This document shows, in pieces, positions 23,566 through 31,460 of a stretch of 40,442 nt of DNA. The stretch lies in the NCBI GenBank assembly GCA_023251255.1, contig JAHEZD010000052.1, positions 1-40,442 on the forward strand, given 5' to 3'. Every line of letters begins with the position of its first letter. Within the stretch, counting starts at the first letter, position 1. The translations under genes were made by a program, and so were the position numbers. The notes beneath the pieces are model-generated. The model was not told where the DNA came from. It searched no databases and saw only the letters and a program-made list of their open reading frames with translations. Origin of the DNA: Chitinophagaceae bacterium. Lineage in GTDB: Bacteria; Bacteroidota; Bacteroidia; Chitinophagales; Chitinophagaceae.

Positions 23566-24347
23566 GATTGTATGGGTTCTATAGGTAATTGAATAATAAC
23601 AGAAGTGCCTTCGTTATCTGGCTGCCATTGAATGTTGCCACCCAATAGCTTAATCCTATGCTGCATATTGACCATGCCCATGCCCGCTTGGAATGGGGTG
23701 CTTCCGTTCGAGCCCTGCCCGTCATCTATAATCGAAATGGAGAAAAGGTCTGCCCCTTCTAATAGGTTGATATAGATATTTTTGGCATTGGCATGTTTAA
23801 TGGCATTTTGCAGGGCTTCCTGTACAATCCGGAAGAGGATAATTTGTTCATCACTTTTAAACGGCACGTTCTCTGCTGGCAAAAAGTGCAGGCGCAAGCT
23901 GTCAGCCGAGTTAATCCGTTTCACCTCCGTATCCAGGTTCTGTACAAAGTTGAACTGTTGCAGCCATTCCTTGTTCATGGATTTAGATAATGCCCGTAAC
24001 TCATAGATAGCAGTGCCCAGAGTTTCATCTGCTATTTGCAAGGTATCGGGATATTCTTTCAAGGTTCTTTGGGTTACACCAATAAGGAGTTTGGTGCTGT
24101 TGAGGAGCTGGCCAATGTTGTCGTGAAGTTCCTTGCCTATGGCTGAAAATGTTTCTTCTTGGGTTTCTACTTGGGATTGGAAGATCTGTTTTTCGTAAGT
24201 AGCTTTTAAAATAATTTTTTCATTCAGCATCTTTTTAATTTTCCCTTTATGCATAAATAACAATAAAACAACGAGCGTAGTTAATGATATAAATACACTT
24301 GATGCAATTATTAATGCAAATACTATTTCTTGTTTATACGCTGGCAT
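23562..24347 (-). CDS. Histidine kinase, NarX/DesK-like (HisKA_3), module 2
   Basis: The 261-residue product has the same layout as the kinase at 22180: one N-terminal membrane helix, coiled coil, H-box 'GKELHDNIGQLLNS' with His75, N-box 'VQEALQNAIKHA', and G-box 'DDGQGSN...GMGMVNM'. In the DDGxG motif the third Gly-rich segment reads 'DDGQGSNGS', a modest departure. The two kinases are clearly paralogous. The gene overlaps both neighbours, the membrane protein upstream (25 bases) and the regulator downstream (4 bases), so the three form one tightly coupled operon. Output is expected to be phosphorylation of the regulator at 22927. Confidence 0.92.
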   Translation of the reverse strand: MPAYKQEIVFALIIASSVFISLTTLVVLLLFMHKGKIKKMLNEKIILKATYEKQIFQSQVETQEETFSAIGKELHDNIGQLLNSTKLLIGVTQRTLKEYPDTLQIADETLGTAIYELRALSKSMNKEWLQQFNFVQNLDTEVKRINSADSLRLHFLPAENVPFKSDEQIILFRIVQEALQNAIKHANAKNIYINLLEGADLFSISIIDDGQGSNGSTPFQAGMGMVNMQHRIKLLGGNIQWQPDNEGTSVIIQLPIEPIQS

Positions 24348-24955
24348 ATAAATGCTCCAATAAAGCCTCCATACATAAAGCCATTTGAAAACATGTTTAT
24401 AATAAGTATAATTTTTTTATAGGAAGGAAGGGTAACAAATATTTTATATAAGCTTATCATTAAAATATAACTACATGCAAAAAAAAGCAGCCCTAATGAA
24501 AACCAAAAGCCTGATTGCTGAAACAGGCGCTCCGTATTTTCATTCGACATTGCATCAACGAAAAAGCAGCAGCAACCAATTATCCATAAAACATAATAAA
24601 ATGCCGCAGCATAATTATTGTATAAAACGAAGTTTTCATGCCAGTAATAAGTAATAAAAGTAGCGGCAATTGCAGCAAAAAAACTATATAAAACAATTAA
24701 TTTCAACCTTTTCTTCTCAATAATAGCGTAAAAGAAATACAGCACTATCAGGGATTCTATAGGAGAAAAGATATTATAAATCCAATTATTTTCTAAGTGA
24801 TATACCTTCCACATAATCATTCCTGTAAGCTCTATTAGGCAAGTAAACCCAGCAAGAAACAAGAGAAGCTTGAAATGAAAAGGCCAAGCGTTTTTAAAAC
24901 AAGCAATTCCGACAGCAAATGCAATAAGTTCTATGTAATGGTGAAACTCGAGCAT
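24323..24955 (-). CDS. Multi-pass membrane protein of sensor module 2
   Basis: The 210-residue protein consists mostly of about seven membrane spans, separated by short loops such as 'KKRLKL' and 'DAMSNENTERL'. It resembles the protein at 21462 in length, spacing of spans and position directly upstream of, and overlapping, a paralogous kinase. I recognise no named family; a 7TM-type sensor is a reasonable guess. The overlap with the kinase gene is 25 bases. The ATG at 24955 ('MLEFHHYIELIAF') begins just before the first span. Confidence 0.78.
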   Translation of the reverse strand: MLEFHHYIELIAFAVGIACFKNAWPFHFKLLLFLAGFTCLIELTGMIMWKVYHLENNWIYNIFSPIESLIVLYFFYAIIEKKRLKLIVLYSFFAAIAATFITYYWHENFVLYNNYAAAFYYVLWIIGCCCFFVDAMSNENTERLFQQSGFWFSLGLLFFACSYILMISLYKIFVTLPSYKKIILIINMFSNGFMYGGFIGAFICQRINKK

Positions 24956-24968
24956 ATATTACTAAAAT

Positions 24969-25008
24969 TGTCGTTCAGTTTAAAGATAAGACTTTCAACT
25001 GAACGACA
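24969..25008 (-). terminator. Hairpin between the lipoprotein gene and the sensor operon
   Basis: TGTCGTTCAGTT and its exact complement form a 12-bp stem with a 16-base loop. On the minus strand an A/T-rich stretch (ATTTTAG) follows, so it may terminate the lipoprotein transcript before the sensor operon. Confidence 0.5.
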
Positions 25009-25037
25009 TGCCTTTAAATTATTTTACCACTAAAAAA

Positions 25038-25631
25038 TTATGGTCTGTTCAACAAGTCATCATCAGGATCCAAAGCACAATTAACCGGGCAAAGAGAGCC
25101 GGTATTAAATGCTTTTATATCCTCTTGCTTTCCAAATATATCTTTCGAAACCGTTTGCCGCCACAAAGCTTGGTCATCCCTTGTAGGACTAATGATTAAA
25201 ATGAGGGAATCTTGCATCCCAGTAGCACCTTTTTTAATAGCAGGATATATTCTGACTCCTAAATCTTCGGCGGTTGTTGTTGTTCTGCCAAACGTTTTGC
25301 ACGTATTTAGATAACTAAGAACATTATCAAAATTCAAATCCATATATCTTGTCTTTACCAGCGAATCTAAATCGGTTGCCGATCGATACGCTTTAATTTC
25401 GCTTTCTGCTACATCATCGTCTATCTCGACTCCAAAACCCTTACCTGGCGCTCCTTTAATTTCACTTCCCTTTAAACGCAGCAGCACATACCCATTTTTC
25501 TTATAAATAGTATCGTAGCTAATGCCACTATTGGCATTGCTACTCTCGGAAGACTGAGAGCAAGAGGCAAACATGACTTCCATGAACAAACATAAAATAG
25601 TAACTGACAAGATAAAATTTACTTTTTTCAT
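25038..25631 (-). CDS. Lipoprotein of unknown function
   Basis: The 197-residue product has a signal peptide ending in the lipobox 'FASC' (Cys at about residue 24) and then a Ser/Asn-rich linker, typical of a surface or periplasmic lipoprotein. The mature part contains 'YKKNGYVLLRLKGSEIKG' and ends with 'LCPVNCALDPDDDLL'. No family is recognised. It is encoded just upstream of, and on the same strand as, sensor module 2, from which it is separated by a hairpin. It also diverges from the HExxE-motif gene at 25871. Whether it belongs functionally to either group is unknown. Confidence 0.7.
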   Translation of the reverse strand: MKKVNFILSVTILCLFMEVMFASCSQSSESSNANSGISYDTIYKKNGYVLLRLKGSEIKGAPGKGFGVEIDDDVAESEIKAYRSATDLDSLVKTRYMDLNFDNVLSYLNTCKTFGRTTTTAEDLGVRIYPAIKKGATGMQDSLILIISPTRDDQALWRQTVSKDIFGKQEDIKAFNTGSLCPVNCALDPDDDLLNRP

Positions 25632-25784
25632 AATCTTTTTTTTAAGGATTGTTTAATTATTATTTACAGCAACAATATTCAAACATGACAACGTTTTTCA
25701 AAACAGTCTTTTCCCCTTTTTAGATACGGGGAATTTCCCCCATATATTGAGGAAACCAACATTACACCACTGCCAAGGCCCTAA

Positions 25785-25792
25785 TAAGTTTG
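25785..25792 (+). promoter_or_regulatory. Candidate Bacteroidota -7 promoter box
   Basis: TAAGTTTG is a perfect match to TAnnTTTG and lies 79 bases before the chosen start at 25871. No TTTG box is seen at the expected upstream distance, so the assignment is tentative. Confidence 0.35.
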
Positions 25793-25870
25793 TGCCTGTA
25801 ATATTCATATTAAAAAAACACCTGCCCAATCATGCACAATCATATTAGAGCAGGTAATAAACAACCATTT

Positions 25871-26698
25871 ATGACAAAAAATATCGCTTTAGTAAGCTTA
25901 TCAACAAAAATCTCTTTGGCCGATTTGGCCCAAACTGCCGCGGCTTTACAAAAGCAGGCTACAAGGGACCTAGGACCAATATGGGATGTAGAAGCTACCG
26001 TAGACTATTTTCCGGACATTAAAAGTATCCCCCATGGCTATTGGCCAATTATAATAGCAGAAGATATTGAAAAGCCAGACATAGCTGGCTATCACACCGA
26101 TAACAATAACCAACCATACTGTATGGTAAAGTCCGATCCTTCATGGCAACTTACCTGCAGTCATGAAATGTGCGAAATGCTTGTAGATCCTTGTGGCAAC
26201 AGGCTTGTATCGGCTAGTAGCATCATGCCAGGTCGGGGCAAGGTCAGTTACTTGGTGGAAGTATGCGACCCCTGTGAAGACGCTTCGTTTGCTTACAGCA
26301 TCAATGGTATTTTAGTAAGCGATTTTTATACACGCAATTATTTTGATTCAGTACCGGTAAGCGGTATGAGATACAGTTTTACAGGATCGATAACCAAACC
26401 TCTTGAGATAAAGAAAAATGGCTACTTGAGTTGGGTGGATCCGATTAATAACCAATGGTACCAAGCTACCTATTTTGGCACTTCCATAAAAATATCCCCC
26501 TTAGAAGGTATGAAAAATGTTGGAGCTAGCTTACGAAGCAAAGTGGACAAACTTACCAAAAATCCAAACCAGTCAAAAGCTTATACCGCAGCAGCTAAAG
26601 GACATAAGAAAAAACAGCTTAACATTTTCGCTTCTGGCATTAGTATGTCTGAAAATATAAGCAATGAAATCATGGCTTTAATCAAGCCAAAACAATAA
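25871..26698 (+). CDS. HExxE-motif protein, putative zinc protease-like
   Basis: The start at 25871 ('MTKNIALVSLS') gives 275 residues; an ATG 13 codons upstream (25832) is less likely. The centre has 'CSHEMCEMLVDPCGNRL' with His98, Glu99 and Glu102, then 'LVEVCDPCEDASFAY'. The pattern (S)HExxE...DP...E.xD recalls a loosely defined group of bacterial and phage proteins with a zincin-like HExxE site. I cannot name the family with certainty, and peptidase activity is inferred only. No signal peptide is visible. Three further plus-strand genes follow, so this may be the first gene of a small accessory cluster. The extra cysteines around the motif are unusual. Confidence 0.7.
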   Translation: MTKNIALVSLSTKISLADLAQTAAALQKQATRDLGPIWDVEATVDYFPDIKSIPHGYWPIIIAEDIEKPDIAGYHTDNNNQPYCMVKSDPSWQLTCSHEMCEMLVDPCGNRLVSASSIMPGRGKVSYLVEVCDPCEDASFAYSINGILVSDFYTRNYFDSVPVSGMRYSFTGSITKPLEIKKNGYLSWVDPINNQWYQATYFGTSIKISPLEGMKNVGASLRSKVDKLTKNPNQSKAYTAAAKGHKKKQLNIFASGISMSENISNEIMALIKPKQ

Positions 26699-26778
26699 AT
26701 AAATAGCTATATAGAATGTATAATAAACCGGCAAGCCGAAAACGGAATCATAGAGTAGGCAAAACAATAAAAAACAAC

Positions 26779-27039
26779 ATGGAACAAACATCAACCTTTG
26801 AGCAAATTGACGCTCACATCAACGCAGCCGACCTAGCTGCTTACAAAACCGGCGGCACAAAACACTTTTCCGCTTCTTTAGCAGCTACTGACCCAGGCGG
26901 GGTGTTAACCAAAATTTGCGGTATCTATCATGTAATTAAACCCATTTTGCAAGGTGTATTGCTTATACCTTTTATCCCAGCCAAATGGAAAGAAGCTATC
27001 CGCACTTTCACCGGGCTAATGGATACCCTATGTCCTTAG
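26779..27039 (+). CDS. Small protein with hydrophobic C-terminal part ending Leu-Cys-Pro
   Basis: From the ATG at 26779 the product has 86 residues, 'MEQTSTFEQIDAHINAADL' at the start. The C-terminal half, 'KICGIYHVIKPILQGVLLIP', is hydrophobic or amphipathic, and the protein ends 'GLMDTLCP'. No signal peptide or known domain is visible. A strong terminator follows 5 bases after the stop, so the gene ends a transcript that probably starts before the HExxE gene (80 bases upstream). The next gene (27161) encodes a protein with a similar hydrophobic tail leading to Leu-Cys-Pro, which suggests that the two are related. Confidence 0.6.
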   Translation: MEQTSTFEQIDAHINAADLAAYKTGGTKHFSASLAATDPGGVLTKICGIYHVIKPILQGVLLIPFIPAKWKEAIRTFTGLMDTLCP

Positions 27040-27044
27040 CAAGT

Positions 27045-27074
27045 AACAGTATAGCTTTCCGCTATACTGTTTTT
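27045..27074 (+). terminator. Intrinsic terminator after the 26779 gene
   Basis: AACAGTATAGC pairs with GCTATACTGTT over 11 bp around a 5-base loop, followed by a T run. Confidence 0.88.
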
Positions 27075-27160
27075 ATTTTATTCATTAAAAAACATAATCC
27101 CTATCTGCTAAAATACAAGCACTCAAGCAGCAGAAACGGGATATAAATAAAAAAACAGTT

Positions 27161-27592
27161 ATGCTATTACACAATGAACAAATGCAACCACTAGATGTTG
27201 CAGCACTTAAGCTTAGGTTACATCAGTTAGATGATGTTAATGTTCCAGAACAGGACGAATTGGAAACCGACCTAGGGACCTATTACGACAAAGCTTTAAC
27301 TACAAACGCTGCCATCAATAACTATGCTGTTAGTTATGATTCAGCAAATTTTGCTACTATCCAAAATCTATTCAGGGCAAATGGCTTGGGGTTATTTGAA
27401 AGGATTAGAAGAGCTGTTTGTGCAGGAATCAATGCACTTTCAAGTATTGATGATATTATTGATGTTACCCTAAAAGCAGTTGCTTCACTTATACCGGGAG
27501 GTATAATCGTAGAATGGATTGTAAAAAAACTAATCAAGTTCTTCTTGAACAAAGGCTATGATTGGTTATGTCCTGTTCCGGCACAATCTTAA
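27161..27592 (+). CDS. Small protein with amphipathic/hydrophobic C-terminal half
   Basis: The 143-residue product has a polar, helical N-terminal half ('ALKLRLHQLDDVNVPEQDEL', 'DLGTYYDKALTTNAAIN') and a hydrophobic C-terminal half ('TLKAVASLIPGGIIVEWIVK', then 'FFLNKGYDWLCPVPAQS'). The tail resembles that of the 86-residue protein at 26779, which ends 'LMDTLCP'. No signal peptide is seen. The gene sits between two intrinsic terminators (27045 and 27598), so it forms its own transcript. A membrane-inserting or secreted role is possible, but nothing in the sequence proves it. I recognise no family. Confidence 0.65.
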   Translation: MLLHNEQMQPLDVAALKLRLHQLDDVNVPEQDELETDLGTYYDKALTTNAAINNYAVSYDSANFATIQNLFRANGLGLFERIRRAVCAGINALSSIDDIIDVTLKAVASLIPGGIIVEWIVKKLIKFFLNKGYDWLCPVPAQS

Positions 27593-27597
27593 TTACC

Positions 27598-27637
27598 AAA
27601 AGCTACTGCTATAACTTCAATCATAGCGGTAGCTTTT
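27598..27637 (+). terminator. Intrinsic terminator after the 27161 gene
   Basis: A 15-bp stem (AAAAGCTACTGCTAT with its complement, one G-U pair) closes a 10-base loop and ends in a short T run. Confidence 0.8.
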
Positions 27638-27716
27638 AAACCCTTTTACAATCCTAACCCACCTGCCTTGTACCGGAACTCCAATATAATACAACCAATA
27701 TTAAACCCGCTCTACC

Positions 27717-28433
27717 ATGGCTACAAAAATCAAAACATTACTGAAACTGGACTATTCAGAACAAAACAAGATATGGCTCACAGACCAAAACTCCCTACGT
27801 AAACTGATAGGTATCCTTGGCTTCCTATTACCTATATCATTGTTTGTTTTCTTGTTGATTGATAATGGCTACAGTAGTCCGCTGGAATCAATCAGTCACT
27901 ATTACTATACTAGGGTTAGTAGCCTTTTTGTGGTAATTGTAAGTTTACTTGCCATATTCTTATTGCTTTATAAAGGCAAGGAACCAATAGATTTCTACCT
28001 ATCATCCATTGCTGGAATTGCAGCACTATGCGTGGTGCTTTTCCCAACAAGCAATATATCCAATTTGTGTAACGACCCTCTTTACAAATATTCAGTTACT
28101 ATTTTAAAGGAGAGTGAGTTCCGTTATCATTTACACTATGCTTCGGCAGCCATATTCCTGTCATGCTTGGCAGGAATGTCCTTATTCCTATTCACTAAGT
28201 CCAATGTGTCAGTTGCAGGAAGAACAAAAAATAAAAAGATAAGGAACAGAATTTATCGGACCTGCGGCATCATCATGCTGCTGGCAATAGTCATCATTTT
28301 TGCTGGCTTCCTGAAAATTATACACGAACCTTTTTATAGCAATCATTGCTTGACATTTTGGATGGAAACTGTAGCCGTTGAAAGCTTCGCCATTTCCTGG
28401 CTCACCAAGGCAGAACTGATTCTAAAAGGATAA
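27717..28433 (+). CDS. Multi-TM membrane protein, homologous to the N-terminal half of the 15084 fusion
   Basis: The 238-residue protein has about six membrane spans. It shares an ordered set of motifs with the membrane half of the hydrolase fusion at 15084-16931: 'ESISHYYYTR' against 'TSISAYYGDG', 'GIAALCVVLFPTS' against 'CLGVALFPTT', and 'CLTFWMETVAVESFAISWL' against 'HLTFWLESLALWAFGFSWI', each near the same place. Here no hydrolase follows; the protein ends 'AELILKG'. The family is common in Bacteroidota but I cannot name it with confidence. It may be the fourth gene of the accessory cluster, or independent, since a terminator lies upstream. Confidence 0.8.
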   Translation: MATKIKTLLKLDYSEQNKIWLTDQNSLRKLIGILGFLLPISLFVFLLIDNGYSSPLESISHYYYTRVSSLFVVIVSLLAIFLLLYKGKEPIDFYLSSIAGIAALCVVLFPTSNISNLCNDPLYKYSVTILKESEFRYHLHYASAAIFLSCLAGMSLFLFTKSNVSVAGRTKNKKIRNRIYRTCGIIMLLAIVIIFAGFLKIIHEPFYSNHCLTFWMETVAVESFAISWLTKAELILKG

Positions 28434-28494
28434 TTAACTTATAGACAATTCAGCCGAAGCGGGCATTAAATATGTGCGTGGCAACTAAAAACAA

Positions 28495-28521
28495 AAGGCC
28501 CAAAGCATTGCTTTGGGCCTT
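28495..28521 (-). terminator. Terminator between the convergent 27717 gene and gapN-like gene
   Basis: AAGGCCCAAAGC and GCTTTGGGCCTT form a perfect 12-bp stem with a 3-base loop. The T-rich tail (TTGTTTTTAG) is on the minus strand, so it mainly ends the gapN-like transcript. Confidence 0.85.
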
Positions 28522-28548
28522 CCCTATAGCGCTATAACATATTCCACA

Positions 28549-30183
28549 TTAAAATATAAAATCCGTACTCAAAAAGTTCGAATCATGGTTCTTCACAATT
28601 TCATTGAACAGCTTCTTGTTCGTTTCATTCATCTTGGTGGTGACCAGTGAGCGTATGGAGAATGCACGGAGGGCATCGGTTACGGACAGGGTACCTTCTG
28701 CACTGTCCTTGCGGCCGGTGAAAGGGAATGCATCGGGTCCGCGCTGGCTCTGGCTGTTGATGTTCACACGGCTTACCAAGTTGGCAAATGGGTCGATCAG
28801 GAAGGCAGCTTCTGCTGCATCATTGGTAAAAATGCTTACCTGCATTCCATGCGGGGAGTTGATCTGGTAATTGATGGGCTCCTCAAAGGACTCAAAAGGC
28901 ACCACGGGAATTACGGGACCAAACTGCTCTTCGGAATACAAGCGCATCTGCTCGTTTACGGGGTACACAATGGCGGGGAACACAAAGGATTCATGTGTGG
29001 CGCCCCCATGCTCATTGATCACGCTGGCACCCTTGGCAAGGGCATCGGCTATGATGTCCTTGATATAGGCCGGCTTTCCGGGTTCGGCCACAGGGGTAAG
29101 CTGCACACCGGGTGTCCATGGCAGGCCAAACTTCATCTGGGCAATGGCTTCGCCCAATTGCTGGTTGAATGCATCGGCTATGTCCTTGTGTACAAAGATG
29201 ATCTTCAGTGCCGTGCAGCGCTGGCCGTTAAAGGACAGGGCGCCCAGTATGGTTTCGCTAACGGCCAGTTTGATATCTGCATGTTTGGTAACAATGGCTG
29301 CGTTCTTGGCATCCAGGCTCAGCACGGCCCGTAGGCGGTTCACCTTGGGGTGGCGCTTCTTCAGGTCATTGGCCACTTTGCTGGAACCGATAAATGCCAG
29401 CACATTGATCTTGCCGCTTTCCATCAATGCCGGGGTTACATCTGCACCACGACCATAAATGGTGTTCACCACGCCTTTGGGGAAGGATTCCTGGAAGGCC
29501 TTCAACAGTGGGTAATGCAATAGGGTGCCATGTTTGGGCGGTTTGAACAAAAGGGTATTGCCCATGAGGATGGCGGGTATCAACGTGGTAAAGGTTTCGT
29601 TCAATGGGTAGTTGAATGGCCCCATGCACAGTACCACACCCAGGGGCGAACGGCGTATCTGTGCCACCACGCCTTCCTTGATCTCGAAGCGGGAAGACTG
29701 GCGGTCAATGTCCTTCAGTGCATCGATGGTATTGTTGATATACTCCACCGTGCGGTCAAATTCCTTGGCAGAATCGGCATAGGATTTACCTATTTCCCAC
29801 ATGATCAATTTCACCACAATGCCCCGCTGTTCACTCATCTTCACCACAAAGGTCTCCAGGCATTGGATGCGTTGTGCCACGCCCATGGTGGGCCATTCGC
29901 CACGGCCATTGTCGTAGGCTGCCAATGCTGCATCAAGGGCCTCATTGGCTTCTTTCATGGTGCCGATGGGGTAAGTACCGATCAGCTTCCGCTTCAGTCC
30001 ATCGGGTGTGGGCACCATGATGGGCGAATAGACTTCGCTTACGGGGCCCTCCCATTTTTTCATTTCACCATTGCTCAGGTATTCACGCTGGTGCATTTCT
30101 TCGATCCTGAATGCTTCGGGTATTTCGTCTTCGCCCACAAATAGTTGGCTGAGCGAAGTTTCGAAACCGGTTGTGTTGCTCAT
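28549..30183 (-). CDS. gapN: NADP-dependent (non-phosphorylating) glyceraldehyde-3-phosphate dehydrogenase-like aldehyde dehydrogenase
   Basis: The 544-residue protein is a full-length aldehyde dehydrogenase. It has the N-terminal GapN-like region 'EVYSPIMVPTPDG', the cofactor-binding stretch 'GPFNYPLNE...LLFKPPKHG', the 'FIGSSKVAN' turn, catalytic Cys323 in 'FNGQRCTALK', and 'EEQFGPVIPV' near the C-terminus. GapN oxidises glyceraldehyde 3-phosphate to 3-phosphoglycerate with NADP+, bypassing two glycolytic steps and making NADPH. The usual 'ELGGK' motif, whose Glu is the general base, reads 'SLDAK' here, so substrate and mechanism should not be taken for granted. The N-terminus is longer than in streptococcal GapN. 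The gene stands alone between a terminator and a palindromic repeat. I am confident of the superfamily, less so of the substrate. Confidence 0.82.
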   Translation of the reverse strand: MSNTTGFETSLSQLFVGEDEIPEAFRIEEMHQREYLSNGEMKKWEGPVSEVYSPIMVPTPDGLKRKLIGTYPIGTMKEANEALDAALAAYDNGRGEWPTMGVAQRIQCLETFVVKMSEQRGIVVKLIMWEIGKSYADSAKEFDRTVEYINNTIDALKDIDRQSSRFEIKEGVVAQIRRSPLGVVLCMGPFNYPLNETFTTLIPAILMGNTLLFKPPKHGTLLHYPLLKAFQESFPKGVVNTIYGRGADVTPALMESGKINVLAFIGSSKVANDLKKRHPKVNRLRAVLSLDAKNAAIVTKHADIKLAVSETILGALSFNGQRCTALKIIFVHKDIADAFNQQLGEAIAQMKFGLPWTPGVQLTPVAEPGKPAYIKDIIADALAKGASVINEHGGATHESFVFPAIVYPVNEQMRLYSEEQFGPVIPVVPFESFEEPINYQINSPHGMQVSIFTNDAAEAAFLIDPFANLVSRVNINSQSQRGPDAFPFTGRKDSAEGTLSVTDALRAFSIRSLVTTKMNETNKKLFNEIVKNHDSNFLSTDFIF

Positions 30184-30218
30184 TGTAAGTGTTGGAATTA
30201 ATGGTTAACAGTTCATCA

Positions 30219-30360
30219 CTGATATTACGCAAATATTTATGGGTGCAATGTCAGCCTTGTCATAGTGAGCTTGCCGAACTACTCGAAGGCGATCTGGTTT
30301 CCAAAACGGTTTCGACAGGCTCAACCTGACATCCGTATTTAAAATTTTGCGTAACGTCAG
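30219..30360. repeat. Palindromic repeat with CTGATATTACGCAAA ends, copy E
   Basis: The ends read CTGATATTACGCAAA and TTTTGCGTAACGTCAG, an imperfect inverted repeat like that at 3105-3306. The interior again carries GCTTGCCGAA and TTCGACAGGCTCAA segments. It lies 36 bases upstream of the gapN-like start, so it could influence that gene's leader. Confidence 0.65.
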
Positions 30361-30537
30361 TTAATCATTTTATGCGTTCAAACTTAGGGCTTCTATTTTG
30401 TATTCCGGAACCCTGGTCTGTATAAACTATGCCATCGTTCCCGATTATTGGAACATGAACCTGCCTGCCGGCAAAGGCAGGGACTTACATGCACTGATGA
30501 AGGCCGTCATCCGATGGTTATCGGATGACGGGAACCC

Positions 30538-31287
30538 TTAACGGAAACCGCCCGCTGCAAGTATGGCTTCACCGGTTACCCAGCTTGAATCATCTGAGGC
30601 CAGGAACAGGGCTGCTTTGGCAATATCATCAGGCTGCCCGGTACGGCCTAGTGGAGTCTGGGCTTCTATTTGTTTATGAAAATCAGTACCAATAAATTGG
30701 GCTGTATGCACGCCTTCTGTTTCTGTCATGCCCGGACTGAGCGAGTTCACCCGGATCTTGCGGTTGCCCAGTTCCTTTGACAATGATTTGGTGATGGCAT
30801 CCACTGCACCCTTGGTGGCACTGTATACGGAACCACCTGCAATAGGCGCCTGCGCTACCACCGAACTGATGTTGATGATGCTTCCGCCCTTGTCGTCAAA
30901 ATGTTCTGCCGCTTTTTGGGTGGTCAATAAAAGGCCCAGCACATTGGTGTTGAACTGCCTGTTGTAATGCTCCTCCGTAATGGTCTCCAATGGGGAGAAC
31001 TCGTACACACCTGCATTGTTCACCAGTATGTCCAGCCTTCCATAGGCTTTCTTTGTTTCAGCGAACAAATGGTTGATGTCTGCCTGTGATGATACGTTTG
31101 CCTGTACGGCAATGGCTTTTCCACCATTGGCCACGATGTGCTCCACCACGGTGTCTGCACCTTCCTTGCTGGTGGCATAGTTCACTACTACGGATGCCCC
31201 GTGGGCCCCTAATTGTTTTGCGATGGCTGCACCTATACCTTTAGATGCACCTGTAACGATAGCTACTTTGTTGGCTAATCTTGACAT
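30538..31287 (-). CDS. Short-chain dehydrogenase/reductase (classical SDR)
   Basis: The 249-residue length and motif order are those of classical SDRs: the nucleotide-binding 'TGASKGIG' at about residues 13-20, 'NNAG' in mid-sequence, Ser of 'NISSVV', the catalytic 'YSATKG', and 'SPGMTETEG' followed by 'GEAILAAGG' at the end. Such enzymes use NAD(P)H to reduce or oxidise alcohols and ketones; this one most resembles glucose 1-dehydrogenase or FabG-like members, but the substrate cannot be read from sequence. The residues after the first strand ('NYATSKE') leave the cofactor preference unclear. It lies downstream of the efflux operon on the same strand, with a 173-base gap; read-through is possible. 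Confidence 0.92.
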   Translation of the reverse strand: MSRLANKVAIVTGASKGIGAAIAKQLGAHGASVVVNYATSKEGADTVVEHIVANGGKAIAVQANVSSQADINHLFAETKKAYGRLDILVNNAGVYEFSPLETITEEHYNRQFNTNVLGLLLTTQKAAEHFDDKGGSIINISSVVAQAPIAGGSVYSATKGAVDAITKSLSKELGNRKIRVNSLSPGMTETEGVHTAQFIGTDFHKQIEAQTPLGRTGQPDDIAKAALFLASDDSSWVTGEAILAAGGFR

Positions 31288-31460
31288 GATGTTGTTTTAA
31301 TTTGATTGTTATTGTTTGTTTGGGTGAAGTATGGGCACATGGATAGCACCGGGACAGGGATTTTGACGGATTGAATGATATTCGTATTATTTATTGCTGC
31401 GCAGCAGAACAGATCCGTTTTTATCCGCATCACCTGTGTTGTCCGTGCCTCCAATCAATC

